A DNA stretch of 64,000 nucleotides from the NCBI RefSeq assembly GCF_000688295.1, contig NZ_JHZF01000020.1, forward strand, positions 1 to 64,000. Direction: 5' to 3'. The stretch is from Pseudooceanicola nanhaiensis DSM 18065. Its GTDB lineage: Bacteria > Pseudomonadota > Alphaproteobacteria > Rhodobacterales > Rhodobacteraceae. Position numbers and translations under genes: made by a program. The notes below the pieces were generated by a model. That model was not told the DNA's origin. It saw nothing but the letters and a program-made list of their open reading frames with translations, and searched no databases. Below, one piece after another: positions 8,883 through 17,624 of the stretch; within the stretch, counting starts at the first letter, position 1, and each line of letters begins with the position of its first letter.

Positions 8883-9845
8883 TCATTCCGCCTTGATCCC
8901 GGTGGCGGCGATGACCTTCTTCCAGCGCGCGGCATCCTCGGTCACGACCTGCTCCAGGGCGCTGCCGGGTTCGGCAAGGACCGTTACGCCGAGACCCTTC
9001 ATCTTCTCCGCGACCGCCTCGGCCCGGACCGTGTCGATCAGCGCCGTTTCCAGACGCGTGCGTATGTCGTCGGGCGGGCCAGCGGGGACGAAGATGCCGT
9101 TCCAGATCGTCGCGGTGACGGCCGGATAGCCCACATCGCCCATCGTCGGCGTTTCGGGGATCAGGGCGTCGCGGTTCCTGGCGGCAATTGCGAGCGCACG
9201 AACCTGGCCGTTGGCAATATAGGGGGCCAACGTGGCGGGGGAGGAGATCTATAGGTTAACCTCTCCATCCAGCACAGCCTTGAAGGCCGGACCCGACCCG
9301 CCGTAGGGCACATGAACCATGCTGGCGCCGGCTTCGACATTGAACAGCTCTCCCACCAGGTGACCCGAGCTTCCGATGCCGGCGGACCCGAAGGTGATGC
9401 GATCCCCCGCCTTGATCTTTGCCATCAGCGCCGGGAAATTCGCGATCTCGGATTGCTCGGCCACGGCGAAGGCCAGCGCCGTCTCGTTCAGGAGCGCAAC
9501 GGGAACGAGGTCGGTGAACGGGTCATAGGTCATGTCGCTGCGCAAGTAGGGCGCGACCGAAATCCCGGCGGGAGTCGACAGGATCAACGTGTATCCATCG
9601 GGCTTCGAGCGCGCGACGAAGCCGTGGCCCACGGTCGTGCCGCCCCCGGTCTTGTTCTCGACCACGACAGTCCCGCCCAGTTGGCGGCCAAGCTCATCAG
9701 CCAGCAGACGGGCGATCGTGTCCTGCGATCCGCCCGGCGCATAGGGCACGATCAGCGATACCGGACGCGAGGGGAAGTCGTCCGCCGAGGCGACGGATCC
9801 GGCGGTCAGGCCAAGCGCGGCAAGCGCGGCCGCTAGAAATCTCAT
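8883..9845 (-). pseudogene. tctC: tctC: TTT solute-binding protein with in-frame amber stop
   Basis: The start at 9845 follows GGGAGGACATC and gives a signal peptide (MRFLAAALAALGLTAGSVAS) and a Bug/TctC domain (PSRPVSLIVPYAPGGSQDTI, RLLADELGRQLGGTVVVENK, ITFGSAGIGSSGHLVGELF). A TAG at 9249-9251 (codon 199) interrupts it, but the same frame continues with PYIANGQVRALAIAA and ends normally at 8883 as a 320-residue protein. The domain is complete apart from that codon, so the mutation looks recent, or the residue is read through at low level. The product would bind a carboxylate in the periplasm and deliver it to TctAB. Confidence 0.85.
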
Positions 9846-10021
9846 GATGTCCTCCCGTTCTGGCCGGCGCCCGGAACGGGGTGCGGCCATCGCCCCGCCT
9901 TCGTGGCGGGGTCCGGGCCAGCGTCGGGATTGTCCCCGCGTCGCTCAACATTTCCGTCGGCCGGACGGGGGGCATCAACATATCCGTGTTCCCTTGTCCG
10001 GCCTGCGAAAACCCGGCCGCC

Positions 10022-10811
10022 TCAGGTCGCGGTGAAGTCCGGCTTCCGCTTCTCCCGGAAGGCGGCGACCGCTTCCTTGTGGTCGTTGCTGCGGAACAGG
10101 AAAGGCTGGCTGTCGCGCTCGGCCCGGAAGCAATCTCCCACGGACCCGGCCGCCCCGTCGGCATAGATCGCCTTGGTCAGCGCGACCGCAAGCGGTGCCG
10201 AGGACGCGAAATCGCCCGCGACCTGCAGGGCCCGGTCGAGCGCCGCGCCGTCGTCGCAGAGTTCGTCCGCGATGCCGATGGCCAGCGCCTCTTCCGCGCG
10301 GATCATGTTCGCCATCATGATCAGGCGCTTGACCCGTCCCACGCCGACACGCTGCGGCGGGGTCCAGAACAGCCCCAGATCGGGGGCCAGACCAACCTTG
10401 GCGAAGGCCGCCGAATACCTGGCGCCGCGGGCGCTGACCACATAGTCCGAGGCGGCGGCAAGGGCCAGTCCGGCCCCCGCGGCCGGCTCCTCGACCGCGG
10501 CGATCACCGGTTTCGGCCCTGCCACGATGCACCGGGTGATCTTGTTGTTGCGCCAGATGCCGTTCCGGCTTTCGAGGATCTTCCGGTCGGATTTCATGTG
10601 GGCGATGTCTCCGCCCGAGCAGAAGGCGCCATGCCCCCCGGTCAGGACGATGACGCGGCAGGTCTCGTCGGCCACGAGGTCCTCGAAAGTGTCGAGAAGT
10701 CCGGCCAGCATGTTCGGGGAGCGCGTTGCGGGTGCGGGCATTGTCCATGGTGACCACGACGATGCCGCCGTCGTGCCGGTCCCTGCGGACCACGGATAGA
10801 TTTTCGGTCAC
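10022..10811 (-). pseudogene. Frameshifted crotonase (enoyl-CoA hydratase family)
   Basis: It starts with GTG at 10811, overlapping the original stop of the thiolase upstream (GTGA), and reads MTENLSVVRRDRHDGGIVVV and MDNARTRNAL. After about 10735 the protein continues in a different frame as PNMLAGLLDTFEDLVADETC, GAFCSGGDIAHMKSD, ending at 10022. Loss of two bases (or gain of one) in CTCCCCG would explain it, since the family has NALSPNM-like text here. Full length would be about 263 residues. It forms an operon with the thiolase and OB-fold genes. Probably not functional now. Confidence 0.82.
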
Positions 10812-11971
10812 AGTGTCGCCTCCGTTCCCATTATGAGCGTTGCCTGACTGGACAGCGTTCTGCCGTTGCCATGAGCCAGGGCCGCCTCGACATCGCGCAC
10901 CTGGCACTGACCTCCTTCGCCCCGTATCTAGGTGATTGCCTCGACCATCGTGAACAGGCCGTACATCCCCGGATGCACGCACGAGAGGCCGCCGCCGTCG
11001 GTGTTCACGGGCAGCGCACCGCCCGGGGCAATCTGCCCGTCCGACACGAAGGCGCCGCCCTCACCTTTGGCGCAGAAGCCGAGGTCTTCCAGGAACAGGA
11101 TCGTGTTGATCGTGAAGGCGTCGTAGAGCTCGACCACGTCGACATCCGACGGTCCGAGGCCGGCTGCCGCAAAGGCGCGTTTGCCCGGCCACTTCGCGCC
11201 GGTGACGGTCATGTCGGGCATCATGTAGATCTCGTTGTGCGTGACGCACTGTCCGGCGCCCAGCAGATAGGCCGGCCGGTCGGCCAGGTCGCGGGCGCGG
11301 TCCGCCCGCACAATCACCACCGCCGCGCCGCCGTCCGTGACAAGGCAACAGTCGGTCTTGCGCAAGGGGGTCGAAATGGGACGCGCCGCAAGACAATCCT
11401 CGATGCTCAGGTTCTGCCCATGCATGAAGGCGTCGGGGTTGAGATTGGCCCATTTCCGGGCCGCTACCGCGACCTCGGCCTGCTGTTCCGCCGTGGTCCC
11501 GTACTCGTGCATGTGCCGCGAGGCAGCCAGGGCATAGGCCGACAGCGGGATCATCGGTCGGAAGGGGCCGACATAGGGTGAGGGCTTGATCGACTGGATC
11601 AGCTTGCCGCCTTCGGTCCGTTGGTTGGATCCATAAGCGATCAGGGCCACGTCAATGGCGCCGGAGGCCAGCAGATGCGCCGCGGCGAAAGCATGGACCA
11701 GGAAGGCGGATCCGCCGGTCCGGTTGTTGTCCATGTAGCGCGGGTTGATGCCCAGCTGCTGGATGAAGGTCATCTGGTTGAGGTAGTCGTTCGGATGGCC
11801 CGTGAAGACGGCATCGACGTCGCCGGGTGTCAGGCCCGCGCAGTCGAGCGCCTTCAGCGCCGAGATCACCATCAGGTCCATCGAGCTGTAGCCGTGCGCC
11901 TCGCCCATCCCGTGGGTCGCGTGGCCAACGAAAGCTGTCTTGCCGCGGGGGAAGTCGCCGGTCTCCATCAT
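10808..11971 (-). pseudogene. SCP2-type thiolase/lipid-transfer protein with in-frame amber stop
   Basis: The start (ATG 11971, overlapping the OB-fold stop) gives a thiolase-superfamily protein (GKTAFVGHATHGMGEAHG, AGLTPGDVDAVFTGHPND, CLVTDGGAAVVIV, VELYDAFTINTILFLEDLGF, NTDGGGLSCVHPGMYGLF). A TAG at 10928-10930 (codon 348) follows MVEAIT, yet the frame goes on with IRGEGGQCQVRDVEAALAHG and ends at TGA 10808, which overlaps the next gene's GTG. That coupling shows the original gene ran to 10808 (387 residues). CAG to TAG is likely. Proteins of this kind with an adjacent OB-fold partner act as acyl-CoA thiolases or, in steroid side-chain breakdown, as retro-aldolases. Confidence 0.86.
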
Positions 11972-12345
11972 GCGCCCTCCGCCGGAGTGAAGACGACATG
12001 CGGGACGTCCTCGCCTTCTGCCCGGATTACCGCTGTCACCGGCATGCCGATCCGCACCTCTGCCGAGGCGATGCCGTCCACGCGCGTCATCATGCGAACC
12101 CCTTCGTCCAGCTCCACGATGGCGACGTTGTAGGGCTCTGCCGGAGGCCGTTGACCGACGACCGTGACCGCGTAGACGGTCCCCTTGCCGGAGACCTCGA
12201 CCCATTCCAGGTCGCGCGCGCCGGTGACAGGCTCGGCCACGCGGGGGTGAAAGACGAAACGGCCGCTGGACCGGCTGCGCTGGATCATGAACCGGCCGGC
12301 GCGCAGGTGCTCGGCATATTCGACGTCGGGTTTCGGGTAGCTCAT
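11968..12345 (-). CDS. DUF35/OB-fold acyl-CoA-associated protein lacking its zinc-ribbon cysteines
   Basis: A 125-residue protein of the DUF35 OB-fold family, always found beside SCP2-type thiolases, as here where the thiolase start overlaps its stop. The OB part is clear (DLEWVEVSGKGTVYAVTVVG, PYNVAIVELDEGVRMMTRV, IGMPVTAVIR). The N-terminal rubredoxin-like zinc ribbon normally has CxxC pairs, but here the stretch RFMIQRSRSSGRFVFHPR contains no cysteine at all, so metal binding there is lost. ATG 12345 was chosen because AGGGG precedes it and the upstream frame is unlike the family. It is first in the operon with thiolase and crotonase. A related palindrome lies 75 bp upstream (12420-12433). 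Confidence 0.82.
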   Translation of the reverse strand: MSYPKPDVEYAEHLRAGRFMIQRSRSSGRFVFHPRVAEPVTGARDLEWVEVSGKGTVYAVTVVGQRPPAEPYNVAIVELDEGVRMMTRVDGIASAEVRIGMPVTAVIRAEGEDVPHVVFTPAEGA

Positions 12346-12419
12346 TCCATGCCCCTGATGGTGGATACGCCGCATCGTGAATTTGCGGCCGGGGCACGGG
12401 AACGGGGCGCGGAAATTTC

Positions 12420-12433
12420 CGCACATATGCGCG
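12420..12433. promoter_or_regulatory. Shared palindrome, site 2
   Basis: CGCACATATGCGCG, one mismatch between arms, lies 75 bp before the OB-fold start at 12345 and belongs to the twelve-site family. It is followed by GG, giving CCGCACATATGCGCGG overall. Confidence 0.55.
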
Positions 12434-12470
12434 GAGAGGCGGGCCGCGCGCCCGCCGCCTTGGCATTATG

Positions 12471-13276
12471 TCAGGGCTTCTTCTGGGCCAGGAAGCCTGC
12501 CACCCGTTCGCGATGTTCGGGGGTGTTGCGCAGGACGGCCATGTGCGACGACATCATGTCGAGATGCGCGTCCAGCGCCATCGTCTGGGCCTGGTAGACT
12601 GCGCGCTTGTACATCCGGACCGCCTCCGGCGGCTGGCGGACGAAGGTGCCCGCCATCTCGATGGCGCGGGCCAGCGACTGCCCTTCCGGCGCGACCTCGG
12701 TCACCATTCCGATGCGCAGCGCCTCTTCCGCACCGACGGGCCGGGCGCTCCACAACAGTTCCAGCGCCCGGTCGATCCCGACGAGACGCGGCAGGTACCA
12801 GGCCCCGCCGTCGCCGGCGATCAGGCCCATGCTGATGTAGGATTCGGCCACGTTCGCCGTTTCGTCCATGATGCGGATGTCGCACATCAAAGCCATGTCG
12901 AGCCCCGCGCCACGCGCCACGCGCCACGCGCCACGCCGTTGATCGCGGCCAGCATCGGCTTGTCCATCCGTTCGAGCGTCAGGGCAATCGAATGGACGTA
13001 TTTCCAGAGGAAGTTCTTCTGTTCCACCAGATCGTTGTTGTCGGCCCGCTCGCTCATCCGTCCGGCATCGCCGCCGGCACAGAATGCCTTCCCGGCCCCG
13101 GTCAGGATCAGCGCCCGGACCGCAGGATCGGCCTCGGCCTGCACCAGGAGGTCGCGCCAGGCTAGGATCATCTCCAGCGTGAAGGCGTTGTAGCGGTCCG
13201 GCCGGTTCAGGGTCAGGATCGCGATCCCGTCGTCGCGAAGCTCGTACTTGACCAGGTCGGTATCGGTCGATGTCAT
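12471..13276 (-). pseudogene. Crotonase frameshifted by expansion of a 7-bp tandem repeat
   Basis: The N-terminal half starts at ATG 13276 (GAGGAA upstream): ILTLNRPDRYNAFTLEM, ILTGAGKAFCAGGDAGRMS, AAINGVARGA. The C-terminal half, in another frame, starts at GAGLDMALMCDIRIMDETAN and ends at 12471. The shift sits exactly in four copies of GTGGCGC (minus strand). Two copies would restore INGVARGAGLDMALMCD, so two extra copies (14 bp) were inserted. Five copies would also be in frame. The family member at 16842 is a close paralogue with an undamaged sequence. It is preceded by a CoA-transferase and two acyl-CoA dehydrogenases on the same strand, suggesting it was the hydratase of that operon. 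Confidence 0.88.
12907..12934. repeat. Heptanucleotide tandem repeat, four copies
   Basis: GCGCCAC repeats four times without error (GTGGCGC on the coding minus strand) inside a crotonase gene. Copy numbers 2 or 5 keep the gene in frame; 3 or 4 do not. Slippage could switch the gene on and off. Confidence 0.95.
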
Positions 13277-13295
13277 GCTTGTGTTCCTCGGTCTG

Positions 13296-14441
13296 TCAGT
13301 TCTGCGCCGTTTCAGTGGAAACCCCGACGCCGGCCAGGACAGAGGCGGTGTCGGCACCCAGTCCCGGCACGTCCGGGCTGACAGGCGCGTCGAAACCCGC
13401 GAACCGGAACGGCGCGTTCGGCACAAGGTAGCTGCCCGCCGGATCGGTGACGGTGCTGAAGCTGCCGCGCGCCAGGACCTGCGGATCGGCCATGGCTTCC
13501 CCCACGCGAAGGTAGCGGGTGCAGGGCACTGCGGCCGCAAGCAGCGCGTCCTCGCAAGCGGCCGAGGTGCGTTCCGTGGTCCATTCCTCGATCAGGCGCA
13601 TCAGGATATCCCAATGCTCCTCGCGGATCTTCGTGTGCACGAAACGGGGATCTGAAATCCATTCGGGATGGTCCAGAACCTTCGCCAGCGTCTCGAAGTT
13701 TCTCTGGCTGGTCGGCGCGACGACGACGAAGCCGTCCGTGGTCCGGAGCGGCTGGTAGGTCCTGAGCGGGGCAGGGGAGGGGGCCTGTTCTTCCTGCAGT
13801 TCGAAGATCAGCAGGTTGAGCATCGCGTCGAGCAGAGCCACGTCGATGTAGTGCCCGCGCCCCGAGACCGCCCTGTCGAAAAGCGCCGTCTGGATGGCGC
13901 CGAACCCGGCCAGTCCGCCCATCACGTCGGCGATGAAGATGGCGGAATTCGCGGGCTTCTCGGCCGTGCCGCCCTGGTAGGTCATCTGCGCCAGGTCATA
14001 GCCGCTGGCCGCATGGATGATCGGCGCATAGGCCGGGCGCATCGACTTCGGCCCCGATTGCCCAAAACCCGAGATCGAGCAGTAGATCGTATCGGGCCTG
14101 AGCCTGGCGACCGCATCGTAGCCCACGCCAAGCCGTTTCGCGACGCCTGGACGCCAATTCTCGATCACCACGTCGGCCTGCGCGGCGAGGGCCAGCGCCG
14201 CGCCCAGCCCGTCCTTCGACTTCAGGTCCAGCACGATGGACTTCTTGCCCGCGTTGATGTGGCCGAAGAAGCTGGAATGCCCCTCGCGGACCGGCCGGCG
14301 GGCGCGGTTGTGGTCGCCGGCCGGAGGCTCGACCTTCAGCACCAGAGCGCCGAGGTCGGCCAGCAGCCGGGTGCAATAGGGCCCCGCCAGCATGTTGGTG
14401 AAGTCGAGGACCGTGATCCCTTCGAGCGGAAGTCTTGCCAT
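13296..14441 (-). CDS. CaiB/BaiF (class III) CoA-transferase
   Basis: A complete 381-residue CoA-transferase: LEGITVLDFTNMLAGPYCTR, LADLGALVLKVEPPAGDHNR, GHINAGKKSIVLDLKS, and the presumed catalytic Asp near residue 172 (FIADVMGGLAG). Start ATG 14441 has AGGAGG about eight bases upstream and nearly abuts the stop of the acyl-CoA dehydrogenase gene before it (14444). The operon order is dehydrogenase (16686), dehydrogenase (15538), this transferase, then the repeat-broken crotonase. It would activate an acid by taking CoA from a pathway intermediate, feeding the two dehydrogenases. Confidence 0.9.
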   Translation of the reverse strand: MARLPLEGITVLDFTNMLAGPYCTRLLADLGALVLKVEPPAGDHNRARRPVREGHSSFFGHINAGKKSIVLDLKSKDGLGAALALAAQADVVIENWRPGVAKRLGVGYDAVARLRPDTIYCSISGFGQSGPKSMRPAYAPIIHAASGYDLAQMTYQGGTAEKPANSAIFIADVMGGLAGFGAIQTALFDRAVSGRGHYIDVALLDAMLNLLIFELQEEQAPSPAPLRTYQPLRTTDGFVVVAPTSQRNFETLAKVLDHPEWISDPRFVHTKIREEHWDILMRLIEEWTTERTSAACEDALLAAAVPCTRYLRVGEAMADPQVLARGSFSTVTDPAGSYLVPNAPFRFAGFDAPVSPDVPGLGADTASVLAGVGVSTETAQN

Positions 14442-14443
14442 GG

Positions 14444-15538
14444 TCATCCTCCTGCCAGTTCCTTCGGTCCCGCTGTCAGTGCCGGATCGGGCTTGACGAG
14501 GAAGGCCCAGAGCCCTTCGCCACCCACTTTCCCGGCGATGGCCCCCACCCAGTCGGACCATTCGGCCTCGGACCCGAATTCGTCCCGCCAGGACCAGAGG
14601 CGGCGGGTCAGGAAATGTAGGTGGTACTCGTGGGTGAACCCCACGGCACCATGCACCTGATGGGCAATGGCGGCGACTTCGCCGGCCGCCTCGCCGGCAC
14701 GAAGCTTGGCGCAGGCCGTCTCGAACCGCGCGGGGCCCAGGGACCGGGCATCCCCGGCCGCGTGGCTGGCGGCGCTGGCTGCGGCGGCCTCTCCGGCCAG
14801 GCGGGCGATCTGTTGCTGAACCGCTTGGAACTTCGAAATCGTGCGTCCGAACTGCGCGCGTTCCTTGGCATATGCGACCGTCATGTCCAGCACTCGCTCC
14901 ATCGCGCCGGCCATCTGCGCGGCCCGGAACAGGGCGCCATCGAAATGCAGGTCGTCCCGGCTTCCGCCTTCGCCGATGGCGGTGACGGAAACGCCGTCCA
15001 ACCGGAAGCTGTCGCGCGGCTCTCCGGCATAGTTTCGGTCGAGGGCTGCAGGATCGGGCGCGTCCATCCGCACGGTGCGCCATCCTTCCGCCGTCTGTGC
15101 GATGACCACCAGGACTCGGGCATGCCGGCCATGGGGCACCCGCCGGAGCGTTCCGCTCAACCGCCAGGTTCCGCCGTCGCGCAGAAGCTCTGGTGCATCT
15201 GACAGCAGAACCGGGGATATTGTCGCCGACGTCCCTTCCGGCAGCGGTTCCAGCCCGGCAGTAGCCAACGCCCGCTCGGCAAGCCAGGTTTCGACCAGCG
15301 GCACGGGCAGTGCATGCCGTCCCGCCAGCCGCGCCATGGCGCAGAGGTCGGCATCCGTCAGCCCGGCACCGCCGCGCGCCTCGGTGAGGGCGGCCAGGTC
15401 CAGCCCCAACTCGGCGCAGGCGTCCCACAGCCCGCCGGTTAAGCCGCCCTGGTCCGCCTCGTCGCGCACGGCTTTGGTCAGACGCTGGCCGAACAGCCGT
15501 TCGGCACTGTCCGCGAGCAGTCCCGCAATCTCGCTCAT
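14444..15538 (-). CDS. Acyl-CoA dehydrogenase, smaller partner subunit
   Basis: A 364-residue acyl-CoA dehydrogenase. The N-terminal helical part is short and divergent; the C-terminal part is clear (RVLDMTVAYAKERAQFGRTI, SKFQAVQQQIARLAGE, IAHQVHGAVGFTHEYHLHFL, TRRLWSWRDEFGSEAEW). It lacks the final GGT-x-EI-x-R motif that most members use to bind FAD, whereas the gene directly upstream has it. Pairs like this form mixed alpha/beta dehydrogenases in steroid and terpenoid side-chain pathways, so I infer a heteromer. Start ATG 15538 overlaps the upstream stop (ATGA), consistent with equal expression. A close relative, now broken, is at 46356. Confidence 0.88.
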   Translation of the reverse strand: MSEIAGLLADSAERLFGQRLTKAVRDEADQGGLTGGLWDACAELGLDLAALTEARGGAGLTDADLCAMARLAGRHALPVPLVETWLAERALATAGLEPLPEGTSATISPVLLSDAPELLRDGGTWRLSGTLRRVPHGRHARVLVVIAQTAEGWRTVRMDAPDPAALDRNYAGEPRDSFRLDGVSVTAIGEGGSRDDLHFDGALFRAAQMAGAMERVLDMTVAYAKERAQFGRTISKFQAVQQQIARLAGEAAAASAASHAAGDARSLGPARFETACAKLRAGEAAGEVAAIAHQVHGAVGFTHEYHLHFLTRRLWSWRDEFGSEAEWSDWVGAIAGKVGGEGLWAFLVKPDPALTAGPKELAGG

Positions 15539-16686
15539 CTCAATCCCAGCTCCCGTGCGATGATGCCGCGCAGGATCTCGCGCGTGCCGCCCCGGATGGA
15601 GTGCGACGGTGCATAGAGCGCGGCGTGGTCGATGGCGGCCAGACGCTCGGGGCCCAGGTCGGCCCGCCGTTCCTCGGTGATGAAGTCCCGCGCCGCCGCG
15701 GGGACCGCCTGGTCGAACGAAGTGCCTAGGTCCTTGACCAGCGCCGCCTCTGCCATGGGAACGACGCCCCGCTGGATCATGGCGGCAATGGCGAACGACA
15801 TCCTGTGCAAGGTCCACAGATGCGCCGTCAGACGACCGACCTGGCCGGCGCCGGCCTCCAGGTCGGCAGAGATGTCGGTCATTGCGACCAAGGCCCCGAA
15901 CGAATTGACCCAGCGTTCCGATCCCGAGCGTTCGTGCGCGAGTTCGGTCGAGACCTGGCCCCATGCGCCACCGACCTGTCCGATCAGCCGGGCTTCGGGA
16001 ATGAAGACGTCCTCGAAGACCACTTCGTTGAAGTCATGATCGCCCGCGATGTTCACGATGGGCCGGATCGAGACACCCGGCGATGCGAGATCGAGGATGA
16101 ACTGCGACACGCCGGCATGACGATGTTTCTCGTCCCGGGGCGAGGTCCGGGCGAAAAGGTTCATGTAGTGGGCGCGATGCGCGTAGCTGGTCCAGATCTT
16201 GCGGCCGTTGACCCTCCATCCCCGGTCCGAGCGCTCGGCCCGGGTGCGGATCGAGGACAGGTCGGACCCGCTGTCGGGCTCCGACAGTCCGGCGCAGAAG
16301 TAGCAGTCGCCGGCGGCGATCCTAGGCAGGTATTCGGCCTTCTGTTCCTCGCTGCCGTAGGCCAGGAACAGCGGGCCGATCTGCCGGTCGGCCAGCCAGT
16401 GCGCGCGCACCGGCGCACCGGAGGTCAACAGCTCCTCGGTCACGACGTAGCGTTCCAGCGACGTGCGGGCCCGACCGCCGTACTGTTCAGGCCAGGTCAT
16501 CCCGATCCAGCCTTTCGCGCCGATGCGTCGGCTGAAATCGGGATCGTAACGGTCCCAGCCGTCGGGTGTGCGTTCATAGTGGCCTGCCCGGCGCTCGTCG
16601 GACAGGAAGTCCCGCACCTCTTCGCGAAGGCGGTCAAGGTCGGGCGGCAGGGCCGCGTCCTGAAGGCTGAAGCTCTGGAACGTCAT
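15535..16686 (-). CDS. Acyl-CoA dehydrogenase, larger partner subunit
   Basis: A 383-residue dehydrogenase with full domain order: N-terminal helices (WDRYDPDFSRRIGAKGWIGM, TWPEQYGGRARTSLERYV), mid beta domain (CYFCAGLSEPDSGSDLSSIR, WRVNGRKIWTSYAHRAHYM), and C-terminal helices ending SIRGGTREILRGIIARELGL, which carries the FAD-binding GGT-x-EI motif. It introduces an alpha-beta double bond in an acyl-CoA with electron transfer to ETF. Start ATG 16686 has only a weak ribosome site. It is first gene of a four-gene operon on the minus strand and overlaps its partner subunit by four bases. Confidence 0.9.
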   Translation of the reverse strand: MTFQSFSLQDAALPPDLDRLREEVRDFLSDERRAGHYERTPDGWDRYDPDFSRRIGAKGWIGMTWPEQYGGRARTSLERYVVTEELLTSGAPVRAHWLADRQIGPLFLAYGSEEQKAEYLPRIAAGDCYFCAGLSEPDSGSDLSSIRTRAERSDRGWRVNGRKIWTSYAHRAHYMNLFARTSPRDEKHRHAGVSQFILDLASPGVSIRPIVNIAGDHDFNEVVFEDVFIPEARLIGQVGGAWGQVSTELAHERSGSERWVNSFGALVAMTDISADLEAGAGQVGRLTAHLWTLHRMSFAIAAMIQRGVVPMAEAALVKDLGTSFDQAVPAAARDFITEERRADLGPERLAAIDHAALYAPSHSIRGGTREILRGIIARELGLR

Positions 16687-16815
16687 GGCGGTTCGCTACT
16701 CCCGTCACACGCTCCCGTCGCCGGGCCTCGCGCGGGAAAACACGCTCATGTTCGCGCAGGAAGGGTTTGGAACACCGTTTGACAATCTGCAGGCCGTATG
16801 ACTATGCGCACATAA

Positions 16816-16829
16816 TTCATATTTATGAA
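16816..16829. promoter_or_regulatory. AT-rich palindrome upstream of crotonase
   Basis: TTCATATTTATGAA has perfect 6-bp arms around TT, centred about 20 bp before the ATG at 16842 in an otherwise GC-rich region shared by two divergent operons. A half-copy of the common site (CGCAC at 16807-16811) lies just before it. It may be an operator or part of the promoter. Confidence 0.45.
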
Positions 16830-16841
16830 CGCGAGGGATCC

Positions 16842-17612
16842 ATGAGCACCGAACCCCTGATGAAGCTCGAGGTCGAGGAGGGGGTGGCGACCCTGACCAT
16901 TAACCGGCCTCAGAAGATGAACGCCTTCACGGTGCCGCTGATTCGGGAATGGGACGCTTTACTAGGCCGGGTGCTGGAGGACGACGCGATCCGGGTGCTG
17001 ATCCTGACCGGCGCGGGCCGGGCCTTCTGCGCGGGCGGTGACATCGACGATATCGAGAACATTCTCGCCGGCGATGCGCTTTCCCGCAAACACTACCTCT
17101 GGCCGGTCGTTCACAACATCGCGGACAAGCTGGAACGACTGGATAAGCCGGTGATCGCGGCGCTGAACGGAACGGCGCGGGGCGCCGGGCTCGACATGGC
17201 GCTGATGTGCGACCTGCGCTTCGCCGCGCACTCGGTAACTGTCGCGGAAAGCTATATCAACCTTGCGCTGATCGCGGGCGACGGAGGCACCTGGTTCCTG
17301 CCCCGTATCGTCGGGACCTCGAACGCGCTCGACATGTTCTGGACCGGGGACCCGGTGAGCGCCGAGGAGGCTTTTCGCATCGGCCTGGTGAACAGGCTCT
17401 ATGACGACGACAAGCTGATGGACGAGACACGCGCCTACGCCTCGCGCCTTGCTGCTCAGCCGCAGGAGACGATCCGCATCTTCAAGCGGGCCACCTACCA
17501 AGGCATGACGATGAGTCGGCGGACCCATTTCGACATGATCTCGTCCCACATGTCGATGCTGTTCCACAGCGACGACCATCGGGCCAAACTGTCCCACATG
17601 CTGCAGCGCTGA
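16842..17612 (+). CDS. Crotonase-fold protein with non-canonical active site
   Basis: A 256-residue crotonase. The oxyanion segments are present (TGAGRAFCAGGDIDDIE near residue 60; LNGTARGAGLDMALMCD near 110), but the first catalytic Glu is Asp (GAGLDMAL) and the second is lost (VAESYINLALIAGDGGTWF). The broken gene at 12471 shares these changes and the C-terminal FDMISSHMS-like ending, so the two form a subfamily. The reaction is therefore uncertain: isomerase, hydrolase or decarboxylase are all possible. Start ATG 16842 follows GAGGGATCC. It is divergent from the dehydrogenase operon and followed 12 bp later by a MaoC hydratase. Confidence 0.87.
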   Translation: MSTEPLMKLEVEEGVATLTINRPQKMNAFTVPLIREWDALLGRVLEDDAIRVLILTGAGRAFCAGGDIDDIENILAGDALSRKHYLWPVVHNIADKLERLDKPVIAALNGTARGAGLDMALMCDLRFAAHSVTVAESYINLALIAGDGGTWFLPRIVGTSNALDMFWTGDPVSAEEAFRIGLVNRLYDDDKLMDETRAYASRLAAQPQETIRIFKRATYQGMTMSRRTHFDMISSHMSMLFHSDDHRAKLSHMLQR

Positions 17613-17624
17613 GGGAGAGGACCC

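Noticed and set aside
10928-12466. One long frame joining OB-fold and thiolase regions as a fusion protein
   Set aside because: The part above 11971 is shadow text of the OB-fold gene in another frame; the thiolase start overlaps the OB-fold stop as ATGA.
12901-12940. The tandem GCGCCAC copies as a CRISPR or an operator array
   Set aside because: There are only four contiguous 7-bp units without spacers, inside a coding region whose frame they disturb.
13296-15428. A single 710-codon protein covering the CoA-transferase and part of the dehydrogenase gene
   Set aside because: The upstream 330 residues are Arg-rich shadow text of the dehydrogenase gene in another frame; a ribosome site at 14441 marks the real start of the transferase.
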